64,000 nt of DNA. Source: Aestuariibaculum sediminum. GTDB taxonomy: Bacteria; Bacteroidota; Bacteroidia; Flavobacteriales; Flavobacteriaceae. The notes under the pieces are model-generated. The model was given only the letters and a program-made list of their open reading frames with translations. It had not been told where the DNA came from and made no database searches. Positions 27,934-37,196 of this stretch are shown one piece after another. Where the stretch lies: positions 866,314-930,313 of the forward strand of contig NZ_JACVXB010000001.1 in the NCBI RefSeq assembly GCF_014596945.1, read 5' to 3'. The position numbers and the translations under genes are program-made. The first letter of the stretch is position 1. The number at the start of each line of letters is the position of its first letter.

Positions 27934-27981
27934 ACTATAAAAACTACATTTTGTAATATACTTTTAAAATTTTTTTATTTC

Positions 27982-27989
27982 CAAAGTTA
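27982..27989 (-). promoter_or_regulatory. Bacteroidota -7 element (TAACTTTG) for the DISARM operon
   Basis: On the minus strand the octamer is TAACTTTG, an exact TAnnTTTG match, 49 bases before the first gene of the DISARM operon. It lies in the 169-bp gap that separates that operon from the tubulin-like operon, so the two are probably transcribed independently. Confidence 0.55.
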
Positions 27990-28102
27990 TCGTTAAATAT
28001 ATTCTAATTTATCTTTTTTAGTTTACGGAATTCAGTATTTCTAAAGAATTTACCATCCATTTCAAACTTATGTTATATAACGTCAATTTTATATATATTT
28101 AA

Positions 28103-29032
28103 TTAGAGTTCACAATTCATGTAAACAGGTAAATGATCAGATAAAAACCTTGCGTTTTCAAGATTTAAACAATCTTTTACAATATCAATAGATCCAGATG
28201 AGGTACTTTTTATTGTTGATGATGTAAAATATATATTGTCGATTGAGTGGTTTAGGTATAAACCGTTACTACATTTTGTTTTTAAAGTGGTTTTAGTTTC
28301 TTTTAAGGCCGATTTAAAACCTATCTTATATAAATTATTCCAGACTTTATGTTTTTCGTTTAAATTGAAATCTCCTGCCAAAATAATTCGATCCGAATCA
28401 AGTCGTTCAGGATAATATTTAAAATGTATGATTTCCTCTTCTGGTCGGTCATTAAACTTACGAGAATGGAAGTTGATAATATAAAAAGGATCTCCTCCTT
28501 TTTTCATTTGAAATTTACCAATGAAAGGTTCACGAAGACATTCATCTTCCAATTCTTTATCTAAAAAAGCTTTGTTAAGAAGCTTTACTTTTGAGGTTTT
28601 CCATAAATAGGCATAACGTTCACTAATATATGCTGAGGGGCTGTTTGTAGGATCACTTACTCTGTAATCCCATTTGTAGCCCATCCTGTTTAATTCGTCA
28701 GCAATTTTTGCCACTGCTTGTGCTCCTGCGGGGTCTTTTGCCACAACTTCCTGAATAGCTACCAGATCTGAGTTCCTAAGTGTCTGTGCTATTTGATGTA
28801 ATTCATCTGCATTTTTACTTCTACCTAAATCTCTAATGTTCCAACTTGTAATATTTAATGGATAAAGAGATGAGGTATAAGTAGAGGAGTTTACTTCGAG
28901 TGAACTTTTAGCACTACTTGTCGAAGCTGTAAACTCATTAAAAAGTTTATCTGAATTTGAAGGATCAGATAAACATGAATATGATAAAATTAATAGTAAT
29001 AGACTTAGTAATTTAAAATTGACTTTTACCAT
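28103..29032 (-). CDS. DNase I-like (EEP family) lipoprotein, last gene of the tubulin-like operon
   Basis: The 309-residue protein has a lipoprotein-type signal (Cys20 after LLLLILSYS) and a complete EEP active-site set: Asn65 (WNIRD), Glu95 (IQEVV), His189 (FHSRKF), Asp221/Asn223 (GDFNLN), Asp265 (HSIDNIYF) and Asp299-His300 (SDHLPVY). QEV, GDFN and SDH spacing resembles DNase I-type endonucleases. It should sit in the envelope, facing the periplasm or cell surface. It begins eight bases after the papain-like gene, so the two are coupled. A phosphatase activity is the alternative. Confidence 0.82.
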   Translation of the reverse strand: MVKVNFKLLSLLLLILSYSCLSDPSNSDKLFNEFTASTSSAKSSLEVNSSTYTSSLYPLNITSWNIRDLGRSKNADELHQIAQTLRNSDLVAIQEVVAKDPAGAQAVAKIADELNRMGYKWDYRVSDPTNSPSAYISERYAYLWKTSKVKLLNKAFLDKELEDECLREPFIGKFQMKKGGDPFYIINFHSRKFNDRPEEEIIHFKYYPERLDSDRIILAGDFNLNEKHKVWNNLYKIGFKSALKETKTTLKTKCSNGLYLNHSIDNIYFTSSTIKSTSSGSIDIVKDCLNLENARFLSDHLPVYMNCEL

Positions 29033-29040
29033 AGATTTTA

Positions 29041-32000
29041 CTAAAAATTATGTTTTACTAAGTCTGAAATATTATTAAGAGCTGCTACTTGAACAGCGAC
29101 ATACTTCTTTTTATTGTCTCTAAGTGTTATTACTGGTTTTATAGATGCAGGTCTATGTTTTGAAAATTCTTTGGATTTGGCATCGGGATGACTAGTTAAG
29201 GTTTCATGCAAGACATAGTTTTGAATGTTTAAAGAGCTTGTGGTTTGTTTTATGTTGCAAAAGGGAGTGGATACCTTTTGAATATTTTGCATGGTTTTAT
29301 TCAGTTCTGGAGCCGAATTGAAATAAGGGTATGGTTCTCTGCCTTGAATATAGTCCACAATACTTATGTCTAATATATTTTCAATATTTTTATGTATATC
29401 GTTTAAATAGTTAGTGTATAGTGTTTCAAAGACCTCATTTGTGTTATTTTCTTCAAGGATATAATTTTCATGGAATGTTAATGAAAGGTTAGGCAGATTC
29501 TTTAAAAAAGTGTTTTTTTCCTTTTTGATATAATCAAGTAAAGGTTTTTTTTGAACAACATTTACAACAAATGTAGGAGAATCAAATAAAGTTTCATTAA
29601 GAGCTTCTAAACTTTCCTTTTGCCAGTTTTTAATTTTTTCAAAATAGATTGAAAGGGATTTGTATCTTATTATAAGATTTTTATTCATTTCGTCGAATAG
29701 CTGAAATAAGTTATCTGCAACTTCAAAACGATAAAGTTCTCTTTCATGTGATAATCTTGGGTCTTCAATAACTGTAGGTTGTTGTATAATTTCCTTTTTA
29801 GTAAATAGAAGTTTACAGCCATAAATTATTAGTAAAATACCGCCTAAAACACCAATTAAAGAGCTGGGTACAGTTATATATGATTTAAAAAATAAACTAA
29901 TAAGAATAACTAATACACCCCCGGCAATAAAAGGCCAAGGATTTTTGTTACTTTGTTCTGGTTCTGCTTGGGGAATAGCAGGGGCTGGAATTTCTTGAGC
30001 TTTTAGATCTTCAAATAATTGTTTTCTGAATAAGGGGTTTTTAATTTGTTCTTCATTCTCTTCGTTTTTTAGGGCAATTAAGTCGTAATCTTTCTTAACT
30101 ATCCTTAAATCCCTTTTCTTTTTACGTAGATTATATTCTTTAATGACTTTTCTTCTAATTAATGAATCGTTTAAGAAAGAAAAACTAGCATTTGAATCAT
30201 AGTTAAATTCACTAAATGATAAATCTATGATATCTGTAATAACAAAGGCTTCTAAACAAAATTCAGGACTAGCTATGTAATCATAAGGCGCATAACAATA
30301 GCCATTTTCTCCAAAATTTCTACCCCAGCTATTTCTTATTTTAAACAGTTTTTCTTCTTCGTTATAACCAACGATTAACATAGCATGATTACCATGGTTT
30401 TCAAAGCTTGCTTCGTCTTTAGAAGGAAAGGGAACAAGACCTGATTTGTCCTTTGGATAAAAAGATTTAAATAATTTTAAACCAATTATAATAGGATGTC
30501 CATTGGCAATAGTTTGTTTGAAATCTTTTTCAGTAATATTAACTCTAAATGCTTTTTCTACAACTTGATGCTGTGCTTCTGTATAAGCTTCCTCTCCAGG
30601 TTTTACAGAGAATGATTCAATTTTATAGGGGTAATTTTTAGAATAACAGGCACCATGTTTTTTTACTGAATTAATGGTTTCTAATAATGTTGCACCCGTA
30701 TCATCAGAGACGTTTCCAAGGATTTCTCTGGTATTGTAGTAAATGAAAAGTTCGCTAATGTCTACATTCTTATTGTTACGTTTTGCTGCAAATTCGTAAA
30801 CGGCTGAAACAGGAAATGCAGTACAACTTCCTAATTCTCCTTGGTCTTTTACCTTTGAAAGGTATTTAGATAGATCAATGGCGTTAGGAATAGGTTTATC
30901 TTCGAAGGAATAAAAGTCCTCATTTAAATTTACAGGAGACGGAATGTAACCCGAAGCATTAATTCTTTTGCCATCTACACTAAAGACCCCTTCTTCAAAA
31001 GAGATATCTAAGTCAGAATGAATTTCGGTAGATTGCTCTTTTAAGATTTTTAGTGACTTTTCATCATTTTTTATAGCTTGGTTGAGTTCGGTTATTTTAT
31101 TTCTTAAAGCCTTTTGTTCATGAAAGTCTACTCTATTTTCTTTATCTAAATATTTATTGAAATAATCAATAATGTCAAACTCTAAATCACTTATATTTAA
31201 ACGCTTATTGGTCCAGTTTATACCTTGTAGCTTCTTGTCATCTTCACCTAAAAGGTTAGCAAGTATTACTTTTGATTCACCAATTGTATTGTCAGAATTG
31301 GTAACAAATAATTCCAATTTATTTTTAAAAGAATTAATGTATTCTTCCGAGTTTGCTGTTAAATTTTGATTGTTTTCCTGACTGTAAGGGTATTTAGTGA
31401 AGAATTCGTTGAAAAAATTCTGGTGCTCTGAAATAAAGGGGTTACACTTTAGAATAATGTCTCTTAATTGAATGCCTTTATCATCATATACACCTTCTTC
31501 TTTAAATTTATACTGAAGGATTTTATTGGTTATAACATTACTAAATAAAATTTCATTAAAATGAATAATCCCAATACCAAAAATTTTTGTTTTGTTTTGA
31601 ATAGCTAATGACGTCTGGCAAACCATTTGAAAAACGAAAAATTCAGCTAAGGCAAAGGCAAGCCAATTTGAGCTTAGGTGTAAAATGATTTTATCTGTAT
31701 TTCTGTCATCTATGTAGTAAATGTCTTTTATTAGGTCTTGATATTCTGGAATCGTTTTTTCAAGTTCTTTTAACTCGTTTTTTATATTAGAATTATCATT
31801 ATGATTATTACTATCAAGAGAATAAGTTATGACAAACAATTTTATATCAACTCCTGAAATAAGCTGATTAGAGCTTAAATCCTTTATTGCTTTTAATAAT
31901 TTGTTTAGTATAAAAACACTTTCTTTTTCAGCTAAAGAAATAACAATGTTGACAATGACAGTGTCGCTAATAGAATCATTTACAAGACCAACTAAGTTTT

Positions 32001-32238
32001 TTATTTCTGCATACAATTCATAGTCGAACCAACTTTTTATGTCATCGTTATCGGAAAGTTGCAATTCCCCCTGTTTTATAACTTCCAGTTTGTTTTTATC
32101 CTTTTCCAATTCCATAGAAGAGGATAGGATAAAACTTTGGTAAAATGCAGGTTCATGATCTTTAAAATGCTTATCAATTTCTTTGATAAGCATTTTACCT
32201 TGTTTATTAATACCGATATTTATTGAAGGCGACGACAT
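29041..32238 (-). CDS. Membrane-anchored papain-like (C1) cysteine peptidase with long unknown N-terminal region
   Basis: Residues 1-430 are a soluble region of unknown family with a coiled-coil-like stretch near 370-405. A C1A peptidase domain spans about 440-670: Gln466 (KDQGELGSC), nucleophile Cys472, His618 (NHAML) and Asn636 (RNSWG) form a full catalytic set. A charged linker (about 695-745) leads to two adjacent membrane helices (about 768-784 and 792-812), then a C-terminal domain to 1065. There is no signal peptide, so the protease should face the cytoplasm. It lies 50 bases after the tubulin-like gene. The substrate is unknown; operon partners are candidates. Confidence 0.8.
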   Translation of the reverse strand: MSSPSINIGINKQGKMLIKEIDKHFKDHEPAFYQSFILSSSMELEKDKNKLEVIKQGELQLSDNDDIKSWFDYELYAEIKNLVGLVNDSISDTVIVNIVISLAEKESVFILNKLLKAIKDLSSNQLISGVDIKLFVITYSLDSNNHNDNSNIKNELKELEKTIPEYQDLIKDIYYIDDRNTDKIILHLSSNWLAFALAEFFVFQMVCQTSLAIQNKTKIFGIGIIHFNEILFSNVITNKILQYKFKEEGVYDDKGIQLRDIILKCNPFISEHQNFFNEFFTKYPYSQENNQNLTANSEEYINSFKNKLELFVTNSDNTIGESKVILANLLGEDDKKLQGINWTNKRLNISDLEFDIIDYFNKYLDKENRVDFHEQKALRNKITELNQAIKNDEKSLKILKEQSTEIHSDLDISFEEGVFSVDGKRINASGYIPSPVNLNEDFYSFEDKPIPNAIDLSKYLSKVKDQGELGSCTAFPVSAVYEFAAKRNNKNVDISELFIYYNTREILGNVSDDTGATLLETINSVKKHGACYSKNYPYKIESFSVKPGEEAYTEAQHQVVEKAFRVNITEKDFKQTIANGHPIIIGLKLFKSFYPKDKSGLVPFPSKDEASFENHGNHAMLIVGYNEEEKLFKIRNSWGRNFGENGYCYAPYDYIASPEFCLEAFVITDIIDLSFSEFNYDSNASFSFLNDSLIRRKVIKEYNLRKKKRDLRIVKKDYDLIALKNEENEEQIKNPLFRKQLFEDLKAQEIPAPAIPQAEPEQSNKNPWPFIAGGVLVILISLFFKSYITVPSSLIGVLGGILLIIYGCKLLFTKKEIIQQPTVIEDPRLSHERELYRFEVADNLFQLFDEMNKNLIIRYKSLSIYFEKIKNWQKESLEALNETLFDSPTFVVNVVQKKPLLDYIKKEKNTFLKNLPNLSLTFHENYILEENNTNEVFETLYTNYLNDIHKNIENILDISIVDYIQGREPYPYFNSAPELNKTMQNIQKVSTPFCNIKQTTSSLNIQNYVLHETLTSHPDAKSKEFSKHRPASIKPVITLRDNKKKYVAVQVAALNNISDLVKHNF

Positions 32239-32288
32239 AAAAAGTTTTTAAAAGGTCTAATTTGTAATGGATAAAAGTTGTATTTTGT

Positions 32289-35060
32289 TTATTTAGCTAA
32301 AACCTTTTTAACAAAATTAATTTCATCGCTAAATAGTTCTCTAACCTTAATCATTTTAGAATCTTTTAATTCACTATTTTCAAAATTCTTTTTTGAATAA
32401 TGATCATTGTAATTGGAAGACTCAGTAACTTTTTTAATTAATTTATGATTTTCAGTTTCGCCAATTTCGGAAATCTTATTGTCTATCATTGCTTTAAACT
32501 CATCTTGTAGTTTTCGTCTTTTGAAATCAAGAAAGGCTTCGTCTCGATAGTTCCCTAATTCAATCCAGTAATCTTCAATAGGATCTCCTTGTGCTTCACT
32601 ATAGGCTAGATAATTGTCTCCATCGAATTTAATAAAGTCATAAATAAATCCAGTAACCCAATACTCTAAACTGTGATCTTCACGTTTCGTTGGGTATATG
32701 TCAAATCCTTCTCTTTCCATTCTTAAAAGCCAGTTGCCGTCAATATGGTGACTTATTTGACTATTGTCACTTTTTTCTTTGTAAAGTGTCATATTTGAAA
32801 CTGCATAAATAGGTACGGTAGCTTCCATTCTATAAATGACAATTCTGTCATGCATGTTAGTAGAATTGAAATCAGCTTTTTGGTTGGATTCCAAAATGTT
32901 TTTTACTACATCATTTTTTACTAATATTGATGAATTTCTGTTAGGTACACCAATAATGAATGCTTCATGATGTTGCCTGTTAACGACATGTCCTTTGTAG
33001 TTATATGACCAAAGTGGATTCGATTTTACAATTAATTCTTTTACAATGGTATTTAACTCTTCTTCGCTATAGGTTGATAAAACTTCATCTATTCTTTTAT
33101 TACGATATTCAAGCGCTTTTGGTAACTCTTTAGAAAAACGCCATAAAGAGTCTGAAATGATTTTAGTAGAAACTTCTGAAAAATCGTATAGACCTCCATT
33201 TGAACTAATACTTTTTATAAAATCAGAAATATTTAAATCCTTATCGGAAACGCTTACTCGGTTTACAAAATCTCTATGAAGCTCCTTTACGAATTTTTTT
33301 GGTTGTTCATTTATCTGGTTTTGTAAGCCAATGAATTTTGATTCACATTCTTCCTCAACTTGTTGTAACTTTTGAAGTATGTTTTTAATGTTTTGATCAT
33401 GATCGCTGATGGTTAATAGAAGTTGATTGAAAAATGTTGTAGCATATTGTCTTCTTAAAATTTCATGTGTATTAGCTGCAATCTGATTTACACCTTGAGT
33501 AATTTCTTCTTTAATGTCTTTTAGTTTTGAACCAAATTTACGCTCCATAAATGTTAGTCCTTTTAGTTCAGAAATATTTTGATTTAAGTGGTTTCTAAAA
33601 ACTTCATCATTTTTAGATTTTTCAATGTGTTCTGATTTCATTTCTCCTAAAAAGACATTTACATGCTTTTTTAAGGCATTTAAGAATCTGTCTATATTAC
33701 CAACTCCAGAAGGTTTATTAATATGCTCAATAATGAATTTTTCAAGTTTTTTGTCGACATCAGATTTTTTAGAAGCATAATTTGATTCGATTTCCTTTTT
33801 TGCAGATTCATCAACGGAATGTAAATAGGAATTTATTTCAGAATCAATAGAGTTTACATCTTGTATATAAGTGTATTGAATTCTTGGGATTTCAGCCAGA
33901 AGGGAATCTATTAAATCGTTGTTTTCATCTCCATTATTTTCTCGAATTTTAGCATCATTAATGAAAATATCATCAAGATCAAATGAATCAGTTTCTGGGG
34001 TGATAAGATTATTTATTACACTAACAGAAGCTTTATGGGCATAAATATTTCCAAGTTTATTGCCATCATAATATAGTTCGCTTAGTCCTAAGCCACATGC
34101 CCATGAATCTTTATTTTCTACTTTCATGGAACCTCCTGCAATTACGGTTCTTACATTATCGTAAGAACTCGCCATGCCTCCACTTAACTCACTTGCTCCA
34201 GTGAACATTGCTAAGCCAATTAATTCACTTAAGTCATTTATGTTAGTGTAAGTATTGGCGTTTTTGTCACTGTTGTTTATTGTAAATACTAAATCGAATG
34301 GAGGTCTTTCAATTTTAATAGTTTTATTTGCGTATTTTATTTCTAATGGCTTTTTGTCGTAATTATGATGCATTAGATAATCTAAATCATGTAATGCTCC
34401 ATATCCATTTGGTAAAACGTTTGCCATTGCTGGACCATTCATCATAGAGTTGAAAACATCAGGTAAAATGGCAAATCCAATGGTTGAAACTCCAACACTG
34501 GAATTAATTCCTTTGGAAACCTCTTTAACAATATATGCCATATCTAAAAAAGTACCACTACCTGTTCCTCCTGCAACGGAAAACATCATGTTTATTTCAA
34601 CATCATTACCATTCACATCAAATTTATCATTACTAATAGCATCAGCGTTTAATATAGCAGTAAGTTTGGTTCTAATGGCATTTTCAATAGCACCATAATT
34701 AAAATGGGTTGCGAACCTACCATTAGATCTAACTTGACCAGCTCCATCTGTAAGGCTAACAAGTAAGGCTCTATTGTGGTTTGGAACAAAGTCAAATAAT
34801 TCTGCTTGTTGCCTTAAAACCTCTTGTGGGTCTCTTACTTTGATATGCAAAAATTCAGAAGCATCTAGTCCGATTCTTTCACCTCCTAAATGGCTGTCAA
34901 TTTTTACATTAATACTATCGCCATCGGTATCAAAAGCAAGAAATGAGGTCATTGGAGGGATTTCTCCATATGTGTCAATAAAGCGCTTTTTGGTATGTAA
35001 TATTGATTTTAAACCAGTTCCTCCTAATCCGATGAAAAGACTTCTTTTTAATTTTGCCAT
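32289..35060 (-). CDS. Tubulin/FtsZ-like GTPase (Tubulin_2-like)
   Basis: The 923-residue cytoplasmic protein starts with a Rossmann-type nucleotide loop, FIGLGGTG (9-16), followed by FDTDG. It carries the tubulin signature GGTGSGT (164-170), the phosphate-binding loop of tubulins and FtsZ. The long remainder includes a helical and coiled-coil-rich middle (about 400-620) and an unknown C-terminal half. This resembles the non-division FtsZ-like families described in association with VWA proteins and membrane remodelling. It is the central gene of the five-gene operon and starts 11 bases after the lipoprotein gene. GTP-dependent polymerisation is inferred, not shown. Confidence 0.78.
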   Translation of the reverse strand: MAKLKRSLFIGLGGTGLKSILHTKKRFIDTYGEIPPMTSFLAFDTDGDSINVKIDSHLGGERIGLDASEFLHIKVRDPQEVLRQQAELFDFVPNHNRALLVSLTDGAGQVRSNGRFATHFNYGAIENAIRTKLTAILNADAISNDKFDVNGNDVEINMMFSVAGGTGSGTFLDMAYIVKEVSKGINSSVGVSTIGFAILPDVFNSMMNGPAMANVLPNGYGALHDLDYLMHHNYDKKPLEIKYANKTIKIERPPFDLVFTINNSDKNANTYTNINDLSELIGLAMFTGASELSGGMASSYDNVRTVIAGGSMKVENKDSWACGLGLSELYYDGNKLGNIYAHKASVSVINNLITPETDSFDLDDIFINDAKIRENNGDENNDLIDSLLAEIPRIQYTYIQDVNSIDSEINSYLHSVDESAKKEIESNYASKKSDVDKKLEKFIIEHINKPSGVGNIDRFLNALKKHVNVFLGEMKSEHIEKSKNDEVFRNHLNQNISELKGLTFMERKFGSKLKDIKEEITQGVNQIAANTHEILRRQYATTFFNQLLLTISDHDQNIKNILQKLQQVEEECESKFIGLQNQINEQPKKFVKELHRDFVNRVSVSDKDLNISDFIKSISSNGGLYDFSEVSTKIISDSLWRFSKELPKALEYRNKRIDEVLSTYSEEELNTIVKELIVKSNPLWSYNYKGHVVNRQHHEAFIIGVPNRNSSILVKNDVVKNILESNQKADFNSTNMHDRIVIYRMEATVPIYAVSNMTLYKEKSDNSQISHHIDGNWLLRMEREGFDIYPTKREDHSLEYWVTGFIYDFIKFDGDNYLAYSEAQGDPIEDYWIELGNYRDEAFLDFKRRKLQDEFKAMIDNKISEIGETENHKLIKKVTESSNYNDHYSKKNFENSELKDSKMIKVRELFSDEINFVKKVLAK

Positions 35061-35071
35061 GGTATGATGTT

Positions 35072-35977
35072 TTATGAATATTGGATTTCTATTGTATGTT
35101 TTTCTGTTTTGATATTATATGAATTGTACGGTTCCAAGTTGATTGATGGTGGTGATATTTGTGTTCCAAAAGGAAGCTTTATTTTTATTTTTTTTCCTCT
35201 ACCAGGTCTTAGAATTATATCTTTATCATAGATTGGGTTTATTTCGTATTGTATCTTCCCTGTAAAAACCTTATTAAAATATTTTTGTTTTTTTGGAGAA
35301 CTTGTAAAAATGACAAGTTTAATGTTTCTATTCAGGAGGACACTTCCGAAATAAGGTGATAAAATTTGAATTCTTCCTTTTTTAAATTTTGGATAAATTT
35401 TGTTTCTTAAAAAAAGAAACCAGATAATTAATACTGAAGAAATAAATAAAAGAATAATAATTAAGGCCTTTTTTAATGGGTTCATTATGAGCTTATGCTC
35501 AGCTTCCCATTTAAAAATTCTTATTTCGTTTGATGTATTGAGGTCGTTATTGTTTATTAAATCAAGGCTATGTTGTGTAACTGAAATAAATCCAGATGTA
35601 TAGCCTTCAGGGTAATCAGGAAGCAGTTTTAACCCCAATTGTAAAGTTCCCGTTTTAGCATTTTTACTGTTTATAGTAAAAGTATTGTCTGATAATTGAT
35701 TGTCGTTAATATAAAGTTGTAAGTTTTTGTCTTTTATTTCTTTTTGAAATTCATCGACAAATTTAATGGTAGCTGAAGATGATTTTTCTAATGAATAGTC
35801 ATTAAAATTGAACTTAAGTGATTTTGATAATGTAATAGTGTCGCATTTGCAAAATAAAAATGGTTGATAGTATTCAACAACACCAAAATTAGTGGTTTCC
35901 CCTTGAAAAGAATCTTCTTTTTGGCAGTTAAAAAGAAACAAAAATGATGCTAGTAATATGCTAAGAGTTTTATTCAT
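35072..35977 (-). CDS. Lipoprotein with an internal transmembrane helix, operon component
   Basis: The 301-residue protein has a lipoprotein-type signal (Cys18 in FLFNC), an extracytoplasmic beta-rich region (about 20-165), one strong transmembrane helix (171-190) and a basic C-terminal domain of about 110 residues predicted cytoplasmic. It overlaps the VWA gene by eight bases and precedes the tubulin-like gene by 11. The topology suits a bridge between a periplasmic VWA protein and a cytoplasmic GTPase. No known family recognised. Confidence 0.65.
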   Translation of the reverse strand: MNKTLSILLASFLFLFNCQKEDSFQGETTNFGVVEYYQPFLFCKCDTITLSKSLKFNFNDYSLEKSSSATIKFVDEFQKEIKDKNLQLYINDNQLSDNTFTINSKNAKTGTLQLGLKLLPDYPEGYTSGFISVTQHSLDLINNNDLNTSNEIRIFKWEAEHKLIMNPLKKALIIILLFISSVLIIWFLFLRNKIYPKFKKGRIQILSPYFGSVLLNRNIKLVIFTSSPKKQKYFNKVFTGKIQYEINPIYDKDIILRPGRGKKIKIKLPFGTQISPPSINLEPYNSYNIKTEKHTIEIQYS

Positions 35978-36995
35978 TTTCTACAAATTCTAGGGTTAAA
36001 ACTCTTTCTTTATTATTTCTAACTACTAAATTGATATCTGGATTTAAAATTTTTAAATTATTATCTGTAGAAAGGGTTAAGGGTATAACTGACTCTATTG
36101 GTGAGTTTTTACGAAGCGCTTCAAAAGTTTCATTGTTTTTTGTTTTTAGCCGAACAACAATTTTATTATTTTCAACTTTGATGTTATTTTCGTCAACTTC
36201 AAATATTGAATTATTTTTTAAGTTGATTTTCAAAAATGTCTGGCCTTTTATGTAATCCCAATTGTTTGCATTTAATTCTATTTCAAAGTTATTTGGGTCA
36301 TCGTGGAGATTTACTTTTATATTATTAGAGTATGGCTTGATAAAAGCTATATTCATATTTGTTCCTTCTACTGAATAAGCGTTACATTGTTTTTCTATGA
36401 TGTTTACAATAGGTTTGTTTAATGCTGCTTTAGATAGCATAACATAAAAAAGGTGAGATTCACTTTTATTTGAAAAATCACACCAATTACCAAGGGATGT
36501 TTTCAAATCGTCTTCACTAAAATCAATTTTACTTGTTTTTTTAGAGGCACTAGGAATTGGTGATTGATTACCATCAGTTAAAAGGAATATGTAGTTAACT
36601 CTATCGGAATCTATATTCTTTTTCGCTGTTTCTAATGCGGAATAAATGTCTGTATAGCCACCAGGAACATTTTCAATAGAATAGTTGTCGATAGTTTTTT
36701 TTGCTTGTAAAAAAGAATCTCTGTCTCCTGCTTTAAAAGTCCATCTGTCAAGTTTTAAATATGTATAGGTTGCTTGGAAAGGTATTATTTTAACAATGGT
36801 TTCAGGATCTTTAATATCTTCAATTCCTTTATAAAGAGTATTTTTAACTTCATTAAAAATGTTTTCAGAGTCATTTAAACCCCACATAGACTTGGTGATG
36901 TCGAGCATGTAGATGCGTTGTTCTTTTTTGAAATTTTGACCTAGCCCTATGAAATGGCAAAGGATTAATAAAATTGAGAGGATTATTTTAAACAT
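35970..36995 (-). CDS. Exported von Willebrand factor A-domain protein
   Basis: The 341-residue protein has a cleavable signal peptide (about 1-20, ending GLGQ). A VWA domain (about 25-215) has an intact MIDAS metal site: DITKS (32-36), Thr115 in GGYTD, and Asp141 in LLTDG. A beta-rich C-terminal part (about 220-341) follows. It should bind a ligand or partner through a divalent metal in the periplasm. It is the first gene of the operon that continues with the bridge lipoprotein, the tubulin-like protein, the protease and the nuclease. Confidence 0.8.
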   Translation of the reverse strand: MFKIILSILLILCHFIGLGQNFKKEQRIYMLDITKSMWGLNDSENIFNEVKNTLYKGIEDIKDPETIVKIIPFQATYTYLKLDRWTFKAGDRDSFLQAKKTIDNYSIENVPGGYTDIYSALETAKKNIDSDRVNYIFLLTDGNQSPIPSASKKTSKIDFSEDDLKTSLGNWCDFSNKSESHLFYVMLSKAALNKPIVNIIEKQCNAYSVEGTNMNIAFIKPYSNNIKVNLHDDPNNFEIELNANNWDYIKGQTFLKINLKNNSIFEVDENNIKVENNKIVVRLKTKNNETFEALRKNSPIESVIPLTLSTDNNLKILNPDINLVVRNNKERVLTLEFVENE

Positions 36996-37196
36996 TAACT
37001 TGAGAGTCTTGTTGGGGTTATATAAAATCAGGTTTTAAGAGATACTAAATGTAATTTAAATTTATAAATACAACAAAAGGACTACAAAAAAATATTGTTA
37101 TTTTCTGACTATGATGGTCGAATATGCGACTTAAATATTAGAGATTAAATCATACTAAAGATGTTATTTTTCTTAAAAATTGGAACTTATAAAAAT
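36996..37196 (-). promoter_or_regulatory. Putative promoter region of the VWA/tubulin-like operon
   Basis: This 201-bp AT-rich gap must hold the start signals of the five-gene operon. No exact TAnnTTTG match on the minus strand was found. GTCG-N6-CGAC near 37111-37124 is a small inverted repeat that could be an operator. No other feature seen. Confidence 0.3.
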
